In this document: positions 21,595-33,862 of the stretch, in pieces
Position numbering within the stretch: position 1 is the stretch's first letter
How the letters are laid out: each line of letters opens with the position of its first letter
NCBI RefSeq assembly: GCF_042453785.1
Contig: NC_091669.1
Span: 8,816,501-8,880,500 of the forward strand
Origin: Malus domestica
Taxonomy: Eukaryota > Streptophyta > Magnoliopsida > Rosales > Rosaceae
Direction of reading: 5' to 3'
Length of the DNA stretch: 64,000 nucleotides
The notes under the pieces: generated by a model
Database searches by the model: none
The model's input: only the letters and a program-made list of their open reading frames with translations
Told to the model about the DNA's origin: nothing
Made by a program: the position numbers and the translations under genes

Positions 21595-22826
21595 TAGGAA
21601 TGGACAACGCTTATGGCAGGCGGGTAACCGTGGTTATTTACCCATAACCGTTTACCCGTTGGATAATTGCATAAGCAGTTATACTTATAAACGGTTATCC
21701 ATACCCATAACCGTGTACCCATTTAAGCATAATCATTTACCCATTTAACCATAATCATTTACCCATTTACCCGTTTATCCTTTTTTTACTCATATACCCC
21801 TTTTTTCACACGTCTACATGTTTTTTTTTAACAACTTGAAAATTACAAAAGAAAAAAATTGCCATAATTTTCGTTTTCTGACAATTAAACACCGTTATAG
21901 GTACATTTTAGCATGCATTTTCCTATTTTAATCATTTAAATCCTCATACAATTTCAATAAATTGAAATAATAGTTTACGAACAATATTTTTCTTCTACAT
22001 CCAAGCAAGTCTTTAATTATAATCCATATGATTACAAAGTAAAGCTTCTAAAAACAAAAAGTAGTCATTATCTTGAATACTAGATGATTCAAAGCTACAA
22101 AATATTCTGAAACTAAACACTTTCGAACACATTCAATGACAAAGTATCATCGACTCGTTATAACAGCGGGTAATACTCATATAACTGTATAACCTAACAG
22201 TAAATGTTTTGATGTATTAAAAGCCCTATGTATCATCGACTCGTTATAACAGCGGGTAATACTCATATAACTGTATAACCTAACAGTAAATGTTTTGATG
22301 TATTAAAAGCCCTATAAAAAAAACTCACGGACTGAATTAAAAGCCCAACTAATAGTAAATGTTTTTTTTTTCCAAATTTACACCTGACAGAACCTAACCA
22401 AGCCAGTTCACTGTCTTTGCCTTTTTCTGTCGCATATGGGGCTTTTGGTGTTGCGGTTGCCTCCTTTTCCACACCCACCACTGTCAGTTACCTTTTTTTT
22501 AAAAAAAAATATTTTTTTTGTTGTTGTTTGTCAAGGGTACATTTGGAAAAAAAGCATTTACACTATAAAGTCCTTTTTTTTTATTTACATATATTAAATT
22601 AAATGGGTAAATAGATACCCGTATAATCGCAGGTAATACCCATAATCGGTGGATACCCGTTATAACCGTGGATAATACCCATAACCACCCATTTAAATTT
22701 CACAGATAAACGGTTATACCCATAACCGTTTATTCGTCTAAACGGTTACCCATAACTGTAACCGTGAACTTTAAATGGGCTGGTAACCGCGGTTACCCAA
22801 ACCCATAGGTATTTTGCCCATCCCTA
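21595..22826. mobile_element. hAT-type non-autonomous element, 1.23 kb
   Basis: The ends are TAGGAATGGACAAC and, reversed, TAGGGATGGGCAAA, followed on both sides by GGGTAACCGNGGTTA-type repeats that recur through the termini. The 8-bp target duplication is GCTGTGGT / GTTGTGGT (one mismatch). The centre is AT-rich with an exact 86-bp tandem duplication starting near 22144 and 22230. No transposase is seen. The 190-bp element at 3440 belongs to the same family. Confidence 0.85.
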
Positions 22827-23807
22827 GTTGTGGTTGAGGATTTGAGGGACGAAATTGTGGGGTTCAAATGTGGCAATGCAGGGTGGTTTTAGGGTCGAAA
22901 GAGGATCGCATTCCGTGAGTAGGCTTGTAGACGTTGAAATTTCAGTAAAATAAATGCTCACCAACACCTTAAATTTTGACATGCATGGGCTTACGTGGCA
23001 TGCACCGTTGGTCTCACATATTGTACACATTACATGTGACTCATCAAAACTAGACGAGTCATTAAGGAAAGTAATTAAGGAATTATCTTTATTAATTATT
23101 TAATTAATTTTAATTTAAATCAAAACAAATTAATTGATTTAAAATGTCAACCAAACCCAAAATCAAGTCTTGTGTTCTTTCGTCAATGAATCAAGTCCAC
23201 AATCAATGTCAAATCTAGTCGTAGGCAAAGACTTGGAGAACCTATAAATACGCGACTTCAAGACAAATAAAAGGGTCAGAAATACATCCAAACACACAGA
23301 TGCTCAAACTCCCAAATTACCAAACACTCAGAAAGCTCTTGCATTCTTCGCCACACTTGTGAAGCACCCCTACACATGTCCATTCTTCCATCACCACTAG
23401 CCAAACCCTTCCGGCATCCGTTCATTCAAGATCAAGTTATCGTGATCCTCGGATCAAAAACACCCCCATTTTTCACTCCGAAGATTGAATATGTGGATTC
23501 AAGTTTTGTAAAGAGATTGTAACTTTAAATTTATTAACACAAATTATTACTTTGTACTCATATTCTTGTGTTATTTGTTGCAGGAATCTCGTGTTTACAA
23601 AGCAATTGAGGGTTGATTGTGATTTTGTCAGCCTTGAGAATGGAACTGACGGGGCATTGTTTGGTGGATCAAGTAAATGTGATGTTGAGGGTAATTAAAA
23701 ATGATCGTTCATTTTTATGTATTTGCTTCAAACTATACTCGTGCTACCTTTATATATGTATTCTTTTGACTTGCGATGTAGCTCACTTGACTAAAAGCAT
23801 TTATTCA
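22827..23807. other. Duplicated spacer with plant-gene-like but non-coding sequence
   Basis: This matches about 1070-1960 and in part 30290-30400 plus 33870-34040. It holds short frames but no protein family. Nothing else is seen. Confidence 0.6.
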
Positions 23808-24695
23808 CACTAGTAAAAAAAAATCCCTTGTGCAACGAAGCACACATTATCGCGCAAAGTTACTTTGTGTGACGAAATTTTAAACTTCGTTGAGCAAAGT
23901 CCTGCACGATGAAATTTTATGCGACGAAACACACATCGTCATGCAAAGTCACTTTGTTCGACGAAAATTTAAACTTCATCAAGCAAAGTCTTTACAAAAA
24001 TAAATAAAATAAAATAAAATTTTAAACTTTTACGTGACGAAATCTAAATATTTCGTCGCCTAAACCCAATTTATTTTCTTTTTATTTAACTTTATATTTT
24101 AAATTGTAAAATAAATTATTTTTATAGTTTTTTTTTTTTTTAACTTTGTGCGACGAATATTAATGTTTCGTCGCCTAAATCCTATTTATTTTATTTTTAT
24201 ATTTTATATTGTTAACCTAAATTATTTTCTTTACTTTTTATCATTTTCTTTGCGTGACGAATCAACATTTTGTCGCCTAAACCCTATTTATTTTATTTTA
24301 TTTATATTTTAAATTGTAAAATTAAAAAAAAAAATTTAAACTTGCGCGACAAATACTAATATTTCATCACAAAAACCTTGTTTATTTAATTTTTATTTAA
24401 TTTTATATTTTAAATAGTCAAATAAAATTTATTTCTATAAATTTTGCATGACGAACCAATATTTCGTCACACAAAACCCTAAAAATTTGGGTGGGCACCA
24501 AAAATGGGGTGCGGGAATTTTTTTTTTATAATTTTTTTAAGACTTTGTGCGACCAATCTTTCGTCGCGCAAAATCGTATCCTTCATCGCGCACAGTGATA
24601 CGGATTTTAAAACCAAAATAACTCCTCCAAAATTTTCTCAATGTATCTCTCTAGTTCTCTTACCTCTTCTCTCTTTCCCTCACCCCAAATCCGAC

Positions 24696-24765
<70 letters not shown>

Positions 24766-25710
24766 TCATTTTTCCCTATCTCTCACTTACTCCTTTTTCC
24801 CTATCTCTCACTCACTCTCAATCTTGCCAAAAGGTATTTTCTCTCTAAACTTTAATTTATTTCTCATTAATATGTGTTTTTGGAGTTAATTTTAGGTTTG
24901 GGTGGGGTTTGGGGTCGAGTATAGGGTGAGGGGTGGAGTTTGGGGTATGCCGATTTTAGAGGAGGTTATGTCCATTTTTTGGTATTATTTTATGTTGTTC
25001 TTTTGGTTATTTGACCATTTTTTTTTTGTTGGGAATCGTCTGGACTTTGACGGTGAAAGTTGAGCAGTTGAGGATTATGACGCTATCAAACCATATCCCC
25101 CGCCACCACCACCACTACAATAGACTTGTATTAGGATTTTATTATTGTAATTTGTTAATTTATATGTACCTTTTGAATAAAATGTATATTATGGATAATT
25201 TGATCACTATTTTTCATATGCAATTTTATTTTAAATATGTCAATTTAAATTAAAGTAATTAAAAAAAATAAAGCCATATAATTAAATTAAATTTAAAAAG
25301 TAAAAATTCAAAACATCTTGCGCTACCAAATATTACGTCACACAAACAATTACTATAATTAAATTAATAATAGAAATAATAAAACAAAAAGTCAATTTAA
25401 TTAAACAAAAAAATAAAAACCAAAAACTTTCGTCACGCAAAATCTTGCGCTACCAAATATTTCATCACGCAATATATTAAATTAATTCAATTAAATCAAA
25501 AAATCAAAAACTTTGCGCAACAAAATGTTTCGTCGCACAAAGTACCATCACATGACGAAGATTAATTTTCATCACGCAAACACTATCTTCACGAGCTTAG
25601 CGCAACGAACCATGCGCGACAAAAAATTTTTGCGCAAGGTTTTAAGCGACGAAATCTTACTTTGCGCAACAAATCTTATTTCGTCGCGCAAAGTGTTTTT
25701 TGTAGTAGTA
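23808..25710. mobile_element. CACTA-type non-autonomous element, 1.9 kb
   Basis: It begins CACTAGTAAAAAAAAATCCC and ends TTTTTTGTAGTAG, near-inverted. Both subterminal regions are packed with copies of a TTTCGTCGCGCAAAG-like word in direct and inverted orientation, a feature of CACTA (EnSpm) elements. It splits the SINE-like piece of the duplicated spacer. A (CT)n run of about 60 bp lies inside (24699-24759). No transposase remains. Confidence 0.8.
24699..24759 (+). repeat. (CT)n microsatellite inside the CACTA element
   Basis: About 30 CT units, followed by less regular CTCTCA repeats and a GT-like donor context. The polypyrimidine stretch could be the 5' leader of a captured gene, but no coding exon is recognised. 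Confidence 0.9.
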
Positions 25711-26277
25711 TCGTACACTCGAAGTCATAAGTTCTATTCCCACTTCCCCCAATATTTGCTTGCATAAAAAACTCTTGTAAAAGTCTAAGGTTCTAGTAAA
25801 TAAATGTGACTACTTAAGTGCATCAGTTATAAGGAAATAGCTATCGTTAGAAGGTCTAAACAAACTAAAAAGTGTCATATTCCAACAACTTGGATGTCCT
25901 TGTAATTTTTATTTTCGTTTAAAAGATAAATGAAAAAGTTCGACAATCACCCAATAACACTGTTACACATTAGACGAAAGTAAAATTAATTTTAATTTAT
26001 TTAAAAATAAAAAATAAAAAATATTATGTGATTCAAAATATTCTTCTTAACTTGTAAGTGAAATATTTTAGATTCAAATCCCTTGTAAAAATTCATTACT
26101 AGCTAGGGAGCTCTAGAGTAATGAATACAAGATTTCTTTTGTCATTTTTTCTATAAGATAAGTTTGAACAAAAATCTCAATCGTCAACCCACACTCATCT
26201 CATGCCATTTGAGAAAGTCTCATGGGTAACTTATTTACAACGCACGACAAAACCAAAAAACAAAAACAAAAATTTAT
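25711..26277. other. Duplicated spacer, 3' flank of polygalacturonase copy 3
   Basis: Matches about 1975-2440 and 35350-35800. No gene is seen. Confidence 0.6.
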
Positions 26278-27278
26278 GGGAAAATTAGGTTCACATCCTT
26301 TTTTTTGTTACTCCATTGATTAAGATTCTATTCATTTTCAATTTTTGATCAAAGTCCTTGGGTATTAATAACATCATTAATTATTTGAATGATAAAATAT
26401 TTTTTATTTTTAAATATATTCCTTTAGTGTTAAAAATGTTATAATTAGTATATTTATATTTATGGCTAAATTTTTTATCATATTTTTTTTTTTAGTTTGT
26501 ACCTATTTTTAATTTGCAAATATTTTTTAATTTGTACCAATTTTCTTTTCATTTTTAATTTGTACCCATATATTAGTTTCTTTTTGTGCCCATATTTTTT
26601 AAAGTTTTATTTGTGTTTGTACCCATGTGTAAACCGTCACGTAACATTGTATATTTAATCAATGATAGAAACATTACATATGGTATATTTATGTTTTATG
26701 CCTAAACTTTGTATCATATATTTATATTTTTAGTTTGTACCCACTTTTAATTTGCAACATTTTTTTTAAATTTGTAGTATTTTCTTTTTAGTTTTATTTT
26801 GTACCCATGTATTAATTTCTTTTAGCGCCTATATTTTTTAAAAATTCATTTGTACTTATAATTTTTAATCTTTTATCTGTACCCTAATTTATTTATAATG
26901 TACCCATTCTTCTTTATTAATGTACCACTTTGTTATATATGAAATGTAAAATGTACCAATTTTTTTAACACTATGGATACATTCTTTTGCCATTTATTAT
27001 TTCTTATTTTTACATAGTTTTTATCCATTTATTCAATCAAAATGTTTGACTTTTTTTATTGTAACCGTTTCTAATAGTATTATAATGAGGGATTTTAAAT
27101 TTATAAGATTATAAATCTCAAAAAATATCAAACAATTAATGTCAAAACTATAAAAATATTAATATTAATAGTCATATAATGAGGTGTACAAAGTTAAGGG
27201 ACCTTGATCAAACTTTGAATACTATTAAGGTTTTAATCAAAGAATGTTAAGGATTAGGGGCCGCATCCAAAGTATCCC
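26278..27278. mobile_element. AT-rich DNA transposon, 1.0 kb, 9-bp target duplication
   Basis: The 1001-bp stretch is absent from the other units. It is bounded by exact copies of AAAATTTAT (26269-26277 and 27279-27287). The ends are GGGAAAATTAGGTTCACATCC in part, and GGGATACTTTGGATGCGGCC reversed, so the inverted repeat is short and imperfect. A 9-bp duplication suggests a Mutator-type element. Inside, TTTGTACCCAT-like words recur many times. No coding region. Confidence 0.75.
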
Positions 27279-27311
27279 AAAATTTATTCACAACGAGTAA
27301 TTGGTTTATTT

Positions 27312-29417
27312 TCAAGAAGATGTAGCACAAGCAAGAGGCTGCGCCACGTTGTTGATGGTGGGCTTGATATGTTTACATTCAGACGTAATAGAGCCTTCTT
27401 TTCCAGTGTATGTGAGATCAATGTTACTCAATTCCACATTCTCACATGGCAGCCCTCCACTGCATACAAGCTTAATACCAACTGGGGTTGAAGATGAACC
27501 CTTTATGTTCTTGAAGCTGACATTGCTGATCTTAACTTTGGATGGAACCTGCATACAATGATACAATAATAGTATTATTATAAAGCACTTTTACTGTTAA
27601 ATATTTTATATAAAATTGTTATTATAAATATGTCGAAGAAGTTATTACAAATTCAGTTTTTTTTTTTTTTTTTTTTTTTTGAAAAATGCTAGAAGTGTGT
27701 TTGGTTGATAGAAAATTTTTAAAACCCTTTCAGAAACAATCAAACGGTGCACTCAGGTATTTATTCAAAATAGTTGAGATTGGGGTCAAGAGATCAAACG
27801 GTCGTCGGTTGTATTCTATTATTCAAGATTAAGTATTTGACTAAGTAATAAAGAAAATATGATGTAACTTTGGTACTGTAAAATAGTATACCTGAAGTGT
27901 GCACTGATTATATGGGCAATACTCTTGGTCTATGATGACAGGGTTTTTAACATTATCCATGATAATATCCTCAAAGTGAACATCTGAGACAACGCCATTT
28001 GCAGGGGAAGCAGGCCATGTTTTGATCCTCACACCATTATCTGTATTTGTAATTGTGCAGTTCTTGATAAATATTCCAGACACAGGTTCTTCATTCTCAT
28101 ACTTTCCGAGGCTCCCGATGCTTATGCCGTGGCCTGGTCCACAAGTAACGTTGGTTACATGGAGTTGCTTGGTGCCATCACCAATAGAGATGCAATCATC
28201 CCCAGTTCCAATGGTCGTATCTGTGATGTTGATCCCAGTTGAACGTCCGATATGAATTCCATCGGTATTGATGCTTTCTTTAGGCGCTGAGACGGTAAAA
28301 TGTTGGAATGCCACATTGTTGCAACCCAAAAGATTTACGTGGAAATTTTTGCTGTCTTTTGTTGTTATGTCTCGAATTATGGAATTGGTGACAAAATTGA
28401 ATCTCAGATTCTGCGAATAGTGTGAAAAAGTTAAAACATATACAAACAAGACGAGTAATATTTCTTGCCAAAGTTATGTTGTCAGGAAAAATTCTTATAT
28501 TATCATACTGTGAATAAATATTGCAGATTACCAACATGTTCGATGGCTTAGATTTGCTCCCTGACATATACACCTTTTTCACATATATGGGATCAGCTAT
28601 CAGGCACCATATATTCATAGAAGAGTATGATCAACCGTATAGTTTCACAATCTAGCAATAGATTTTAATTATAAAAGAACAAGATTTAAATTATCTTACG
28701 ATAGCAATAGATTTGCAATTTTTGTTTTTGTTGCAGTCATTTTGCTTCCAAGCAGTTGCTCCTAGGCCATCGAAAGTTCCACCACCGGATAAGGTGAGCC
28801 CATCAATGCGCTCAAAACCTATCCAAGTATCTGCTTTTGGGAGTTGGCTGCCATCTTCTGGAGCCTGCAATGTGCCCTGAAGCTGAAACTCAATAGGGGC
28901 TTTGCATGGTCCTTTGAAAGTTGCCCCTACAAACTTGTATGTCCCACTTGGAACCACAATTTTACTTGCCGATGTCGATGCACATGCATCTGTCCAAGCT
29001 TTGCTCAAAGCCTAATTAAAACATTGAATAAAAATTAAAAATTGAAATGATTCTGTTTAATTACCCAACAATTCTAGAACGGAAATGATTTTCCACTTAT
29101 TAATTTTCCCCAAGCATATTTATTTCCTACTTCTAAATTAAACAAATCAAAAGAAAAATCAATAAACAAGAACAACAATGTGCAAAGACCAAAGAGTGTG
29201 TACGGAAGTAATTTCTGTTCTAACTCGAAATATTAGTTTAAAAATTCAAGAAGAATTACATGCATACATATATAATGCCTACCTGGGTAATATCAGAGTT
29301 TGCTTTTCCACCATAATTTGCACTTGTTACATCATAGACACCAGATTGGGCATTAGATGTGGATACTAACAACAAGGACACAAACATTGGCAAGATATTT
29401 TTCAGTTTCAAATCCAT
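27312..29417 (-). CDS. Exopolygalacturonase copy 3, intact, 4 exons
   Basis: A GH28 enzyme that removes galacturonic acid from the ends of pectin chains in the cell wall. Exons are 29283-29417, 28700-29011, 27892-28410 and 27312-27548: 1203 bp, 400 residues, all in phase 0 with GT/AG borders. Residues 1 to about 23 are a signal peptide ending SNA. The catalytic motifs are intact: NTD at 197-199, GTGDD with Asp220 and Asp221, GPGHG with His243, and RIK at 277-279. The plan and sequence match plant exopolygalacturonases, many of which are pollen-expressed; that expression is inferred. The start is the only ATG giving the signal peptide. Its neighbours are the pseudogene copy 2 downstream and copy 4 upstream, on the same strand. 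Confidence 0.95.
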
Positions 29418-30409
29418 CTTGAGTTTTCAATTCGGAATTAGTTTCTTACGTTTGGAAGTTCGATGAAAACTTTATTTTGGTTTCATCAGAACTTTATTCT
29501 CACATTGGAAAGCTTAACGCCCTCAAATTACTCAACCAATTATTAGCTATTTTTATGGAAGATGCCTCAACCCCAAAAACCGTGCACGAAAAAAACTAGC
29601 CGCCGTTGATTTATTCAAAAGAAAAGCTTAATTAAGAGCTTGAAATTCCTCACAAAATTTCTTCCAAGACAGGGAAATAACCCCGAATTAAGATGCCTTA
29701 ATTAAGATGTTTAATTGCAATGTAGTTCAAGAATTGTATCCTATAATTAGTAATTAATTAAGCTGCTTATAGTTTTAGAACATCAATTACCACCACTACG
29801 TATGGCCCTCGGCTAGTTCAGTGTTCATTACCACTTCTTTAACATATTGTTCTCCATGCTGCCCCTCCAAGTCAGTACTCAAATTGTTTCTTCCAAGCAA
29901 ACCCTAGTTGCTGCAGCCACCAGCACCCCGATCAACGCCAACTCCACCACCGCGACACAACTACAACTTGTTTAAACTTGACGGCATTACTTGTGGGAAT
30001 CTTCAACAATTCTTCACATCATAGCATAATATTCCAGCTCAACTCCATCTCGGTCTCTCCCGTTATAGTCTACTCCTCTTCACTGACCGCAAATTGGTAC
30101 ATCACTTTACTCAATTACAAAGACATGAGCATCTACTATGACTTACTCATGCAAGTCTCGGTTTTCTATCACAAGGAGTTTCTCTCCATGACTAATGTCG
30201 TCGCTAACGGTTGTACCAAGATCCAATTCGTCTGAAGAATGAGACGCAAGTGCATGCCAGTGCTTTTGCCTCGTCGGTGTTTGTCAAGGATCTAGTTGTG
30301 GCTGCTATGTTTGAGGATTTCAGGGATGGAAACGTGGGGTTCGACGTGGCAGTGTAGGGTGCTTATAGGGTGTGGAAAGAGGATCGCATTCCGCAAGTAG
30401 GCTGTTGAG
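29418..30409. other. Duplicated spacer, 5' flank of polygalacturonase copy 3
   Basis: Matches about 150-1150 and the split spacer of copy 2. It probably contains the copy 3 promoter. No other gene is seen. Confidence 0.6.
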
Positions 30410-30912
30410 TAGGGGTGGGTTTAAAAAACCAAAAACTAAAAAAAAATCGAACTGAACACCGAACCAAAGCCGGAAAAAAAAAAATCAAACCAAGTGAACC
30501 GAATCGAAATAGGTTGGTTTGGTTTCGGTTTTGATGGTCCAGAAACCGAACAGGATCGAACCGAACCGATTTATATTTAATTATTTAATTGGGTTAATCT
30601 CAGTTTACTATCATGAAGCTTCTTGGTTTTCAACATTTAATACATGAAGTTTTTTTCATCCTAGAGTGGTATATAAAGCCATAATTTTGGGACACTTTCA
30701 TATATCCGTTAAGTTTTCTGTTAAATCAGTGGTTAACTGGTGACATGGCACTCATATGGACAGTGACTAGGCACCACGTGTCATCGGGGCCCACATAAAT
30801 ATTAAAAAAATTAAAAAAATTAAAAAAAAATGTTTTTGGGCCTTCCAACTTAACCCTCGACCCCCTCCCTCCCTTCTCTCCACTAAGCCTTCCAGCTCCC
30901 ACCTCCTCCTAA

Positions 30913-31080
30913 CCGCTGGCGATCGCCAAGGCTGCATCATCCTCCTCGACCTCCACCTGTCTCCCATCCTCTGGTTCGATACCGACTCCTCCCCCTCCAA
31001 ACTCGCCATACAGGACCTCGCATGGGTCCAGGCCCGACCTGACTCCTTCTACATCTCCTCCATCTTCGTCTACAACAACT
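30913..31080 (+). pseudogene. Captured WD40 (WDR11-like) gene fragment, left arm
   Basis: The reading AGDRQGCIILLDLHL, WFDTDSS, LAIQDLAWVQARPDS is typical of the region of WDR11 that follows a WD40 strand. One residue is missing compared with the right arm (HLSPIL against RLKSPIL). The fragment has no start, no splice frame and no downstream part. Identification is by recognition and should be tested. Confidence 0.55.
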
Positions 31081-31538
31081 CCACTAGCAAGGAGCTTGCT
31101 TTTCCCCTCCACGGTTCGTATTGCAACTCTCATTCATCTTCTCACTATAGTTTTTCCCCTCCATGGTGATTCACTGAAACGAATCCAAACAACTCACTCA
31201 CACTCAGTCACTCATCTCTTTCCCCCTATCTCTCCATTTCTCTCTTTAAGGTTTTAGTTTGGGTTCAATTGGAGTGGTCCGAAGATCAAAAAAGGCGGCA
31301 GTGGCGGTGGGGAAGCAGAGGCATCGGAGGAGGTGATGGTGACCGATTAGCTAATGGTATACAGAGGGGCGAAGAAAGAGAGAAGGTGTACGGCAAAAGA
31401 GCACATCAGCAAAATGCCTTTGTGCGCTGCTGGAAAATGTAGCTCCATTTACCGTGGAGACACTCGGTAATTAAGCTCCTCTTTCTCTTTCTGTTTGGTT
31501 GCTGAGAAAAAAAAAAGAAAGGAATTTTGATTAGATTT

Positions 31539-32053
31539 TGTTGATGCACAAAATCAGTGGGAACTTTGATACAACAAAAAATGTTAAGTTTGTGACCTTT
31601 GCTAAACTACTCTGGTCACTAGTGTGGATAAGTATGTAAATGGATAAAGACAGGGAAGCAAACACAAGATGTACGTGGTTCACCCAGATTGGTTACGTCC
31701 ACAGAGTAGAGGAGTTCTCATTAATTGTGAAGGGTTTACACAAGTACATAGGTTCAAGCTCTCCTTTAGTGAGTACTAGTGAATGATTTAGTACAAATGA
31801 CATAAGGAAATATTGTGACAGAATGATCTCTATTTATAGAAGAGAGTTTCTAGTTTCATTCTGACATTGACACGTGTCGTGTTGTGATTGGCCTCTGATG
31901 TCGACACGTGTCACGTTATGATTGGCCTCTGATGTTGACATGCGTCGCGTTGTGATTGGCCTCCTGATTGGAGGGAGACTCTTGTGGGTCCTTGGCGGTA
32001 TAATGTTGACCGGTGCTTAGTAGTTTCGAGGTTGGTCAAGTATGGTACAAACA
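31539..32053 (-). repeat. Solo LTR of the same gypsy family, minus orientation
   Basis: 515 bp. On the minus strand it starts TGTTTGTACCATACTTGACC and ends TGCATCAACA, as in the full element at 5641-19386. Flanks are GATTT and AATTT, a 5-bp duplication with one mismatch. It carries three CCAAT/ACGTG repeat units (31866-31960) and a degraded TATA region (TATTTATAG). No internal domain follows, so it was probably left by LTR-LTR recombination. Confidence 0.9.
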
Positions 32054-32229
32054 AATTTGATTAGGAATTTGGGTATGGAAATGTAGGCATAGGTGGACAA
32101 GTCATTATGAGGCTCATCTCTAGGATAAAAGTACTTGGATTCAAAACCAGAATAAGAAAGGAATCCGATGTCGTCATCAAGAAGCTTCAGATTCAAGCCA
32201 AATCTGATGTCGGCTGGTGAAGCTGTTGT

Positions 32230-32440
32230 AGAGAGAGAGGGAAGAGAATCCGGAGATGAAGGCAAAGAGGTAGAAGTCGGGTCGGGCCTGGACCCATGCG
32301 AGGTCCTGGATGGCGAGTTTGAAAGAGGATGAGTCAATATCGAACCAGAGGATGGGAGACTTGAGGCGGAGGTCGAGGAGGGTGATGCAGCCCTGGTGAT
32401 CGCCAGCGGCGTGGAGGAAGTGGGAGCTGGAAGGCTCAGT
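32230..32440 (-). pseudogene. Captured WD40 (WDR11-like) gene fragment, right arm
   Basis: Minus-strand frame with STEPSSSHFLHAAGDHQGC, then LLDLRLKSPILWFDIDSS, KLAIQDLAWVQARPD, ISGFSSLSLYN. It is the inverted copy of the left-arm block and extends a little further in the SLSLYN direction, which again fits WDR11. No complete gene. Confidence 0.58.
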
Positions 32441-33862
32441 GGAGAGAAATGAAGAAGGGAGTCGGGGTTGAGCTGGAAGGCCCAAAAACATTTTTAATTT
32501 TTAATTTTTTAATATTTATATGGGCCCTGATGACACGTGGCACCTAGTCACTGTCCACGTGAGTGCCATGTCACTAGTTAATGGCTGATTTAACAGCAAA
32601 CTTAATGGATATATGAAAGTGTCCCAAAATTGTGACTTTACGTACCACTCTAGGATGAAAAAAAATTCATGTATTAAATGTTGAAAACCAAGAATTTCAA
32701 GGTAGTAAACTGAGATTAACCCTATTTAATATATATTAATTATATAAATTATATACAAATACTCAAAATCTAGAGGCAAAAGTTTTTGAACCCCTTATAC
32801 CTCCTGGTTGAGAGTTTTTTGCTTCAGCCAACTTGATAACAAGCTTTGTGTAGTTATAATCATATTAGTAAAATATTTATACTGATTCTAGAGCTTTAAT
32901 TCTTTATAAGATTTCTAAACACAAAACCCTAGCCGTCCCATTTACTCCCATTTCATCTCCTTGTTCTGACTTATCAGCCTCTCTCTTCGACCTTTGAATT
33001 CTTGCATCTCCATAATTTCTTTGTTGAACGCTCGAATGTTTGCAACTACAAGCGATTTATACAAGGATTTGCAGCAATCCATTCATCATTTTCAGGTGGG
33101 TCACCGCCGCGATGCCAAATTCAAGAAGTTCAAGTTTGAAAACGGTGCTCTCGCTGTATCAATTTCATCTATTTTGTTTCGAAAACGGTGCTCTCGTTGT
33201 ATCAATTTCATCTATTTTGTTCCCAATCTTGTAAATTTGTTTAATTTGTGATTGAATGATTGGGTTCATAATCATTACCCCTGCAATGCTGATAAGCAAT
33301 GCACAAACGTGGAGTTTTCTTATATGTAACCTGACCAGAACTCATAACCCTTTTGATGCAAATTTTGAAATGTGCATTTTTTGTGCAAATTGGTTCTGAT
33401 TGGGTTATGATGCATCTGTGCAATGTGCATTTTTGTGCAAATTGGTTCTGATTAGGTTATGCTGCACCTGTTTTGCTTTTCTTGATTGTGCATGCCTCCC
33501 TTTCTGAATGGTTCTTGTTCCTCCACTCTCCATCATAATTAAAAGAAATTGTTGCAGAAAAGAGGAAGAAAACAAATGGCAGATCTTGAAGATGCAGGGT
33601 CCATTAAAATCTAAAATTTTATGTACCCAAAATTGCAATGATGAAGATTAGAGCAATGCAAGAGTGTTCAGAGCAAAGAAGAATCTAAAAAACCCGAACC
33701 GATTGGAATGTGATTGTTCTACACTAATTGGAAATTTTTAGGAATTTTTTTCACCATTGAAGAAAAAAAAAAATCGAACCGAACTGAAATCGAATCGAAA
33801 AAAAAAAGAACTGAAATTTCAATTCGATTTCAGTTTTAGCAAAAAAACAGAACCCAACCCTA

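Larger units (their letters stand above)
30591..32722. mobile_element. Pack-MULE-like element with long inverted repeats carrying a WDR11-like fragment
   Basis: The arms (about 30591-31130 and 32180-32722) are inverted copies of about 540 bp, starting GGGTTAATCTCAGTTTACTA. The 9-bp duplication is TATTTAATT / TATTTAATA. Within each arm lies a coding-like block. On the plus strand at about 30913-31080 it reads AGDRQGCIILLDLHL, SPILWFDTDSS, SKLAIQDLAWVQARPDS. On the minus strand at about 32240-32410 it reads AGDHQGCITLLDLRLKSPIL and the same following motifs. These resemble a WD40 blade of plant WDR11-like proteins. The spacer also holds a solo LTR (31539-32053). Confidence 0.75.
30410..33862. 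mobile_element. hAT-type element hosting a nested transposon stack
   Basis: It starts TAGGGGTGGGTTTA and ends, reversed, TAGGGTTGGGTTCTG, with an exact 8-bp duplication CTGTTGAG (30402-30409 and 33863-33870). Both ends carry AACCGAACCGAA-like repeats. The element encloses the 2.1-kb inverted-repeat element at 30591-32722, which in turn encloses a solo LTR. In its right part (32990-33640) two tandem duplications of about 55 and 60 bp are seen. The frame at 32994-33251 matches nothing I know. Confidence 0.82.

Noticed and set aside
32994-33251. 85-residue open frame as a small gene
   Set aside because: It lies in the hAT nest over a tandem duplication (repeated GALAVSISSILF-like segment) and has no family signature.
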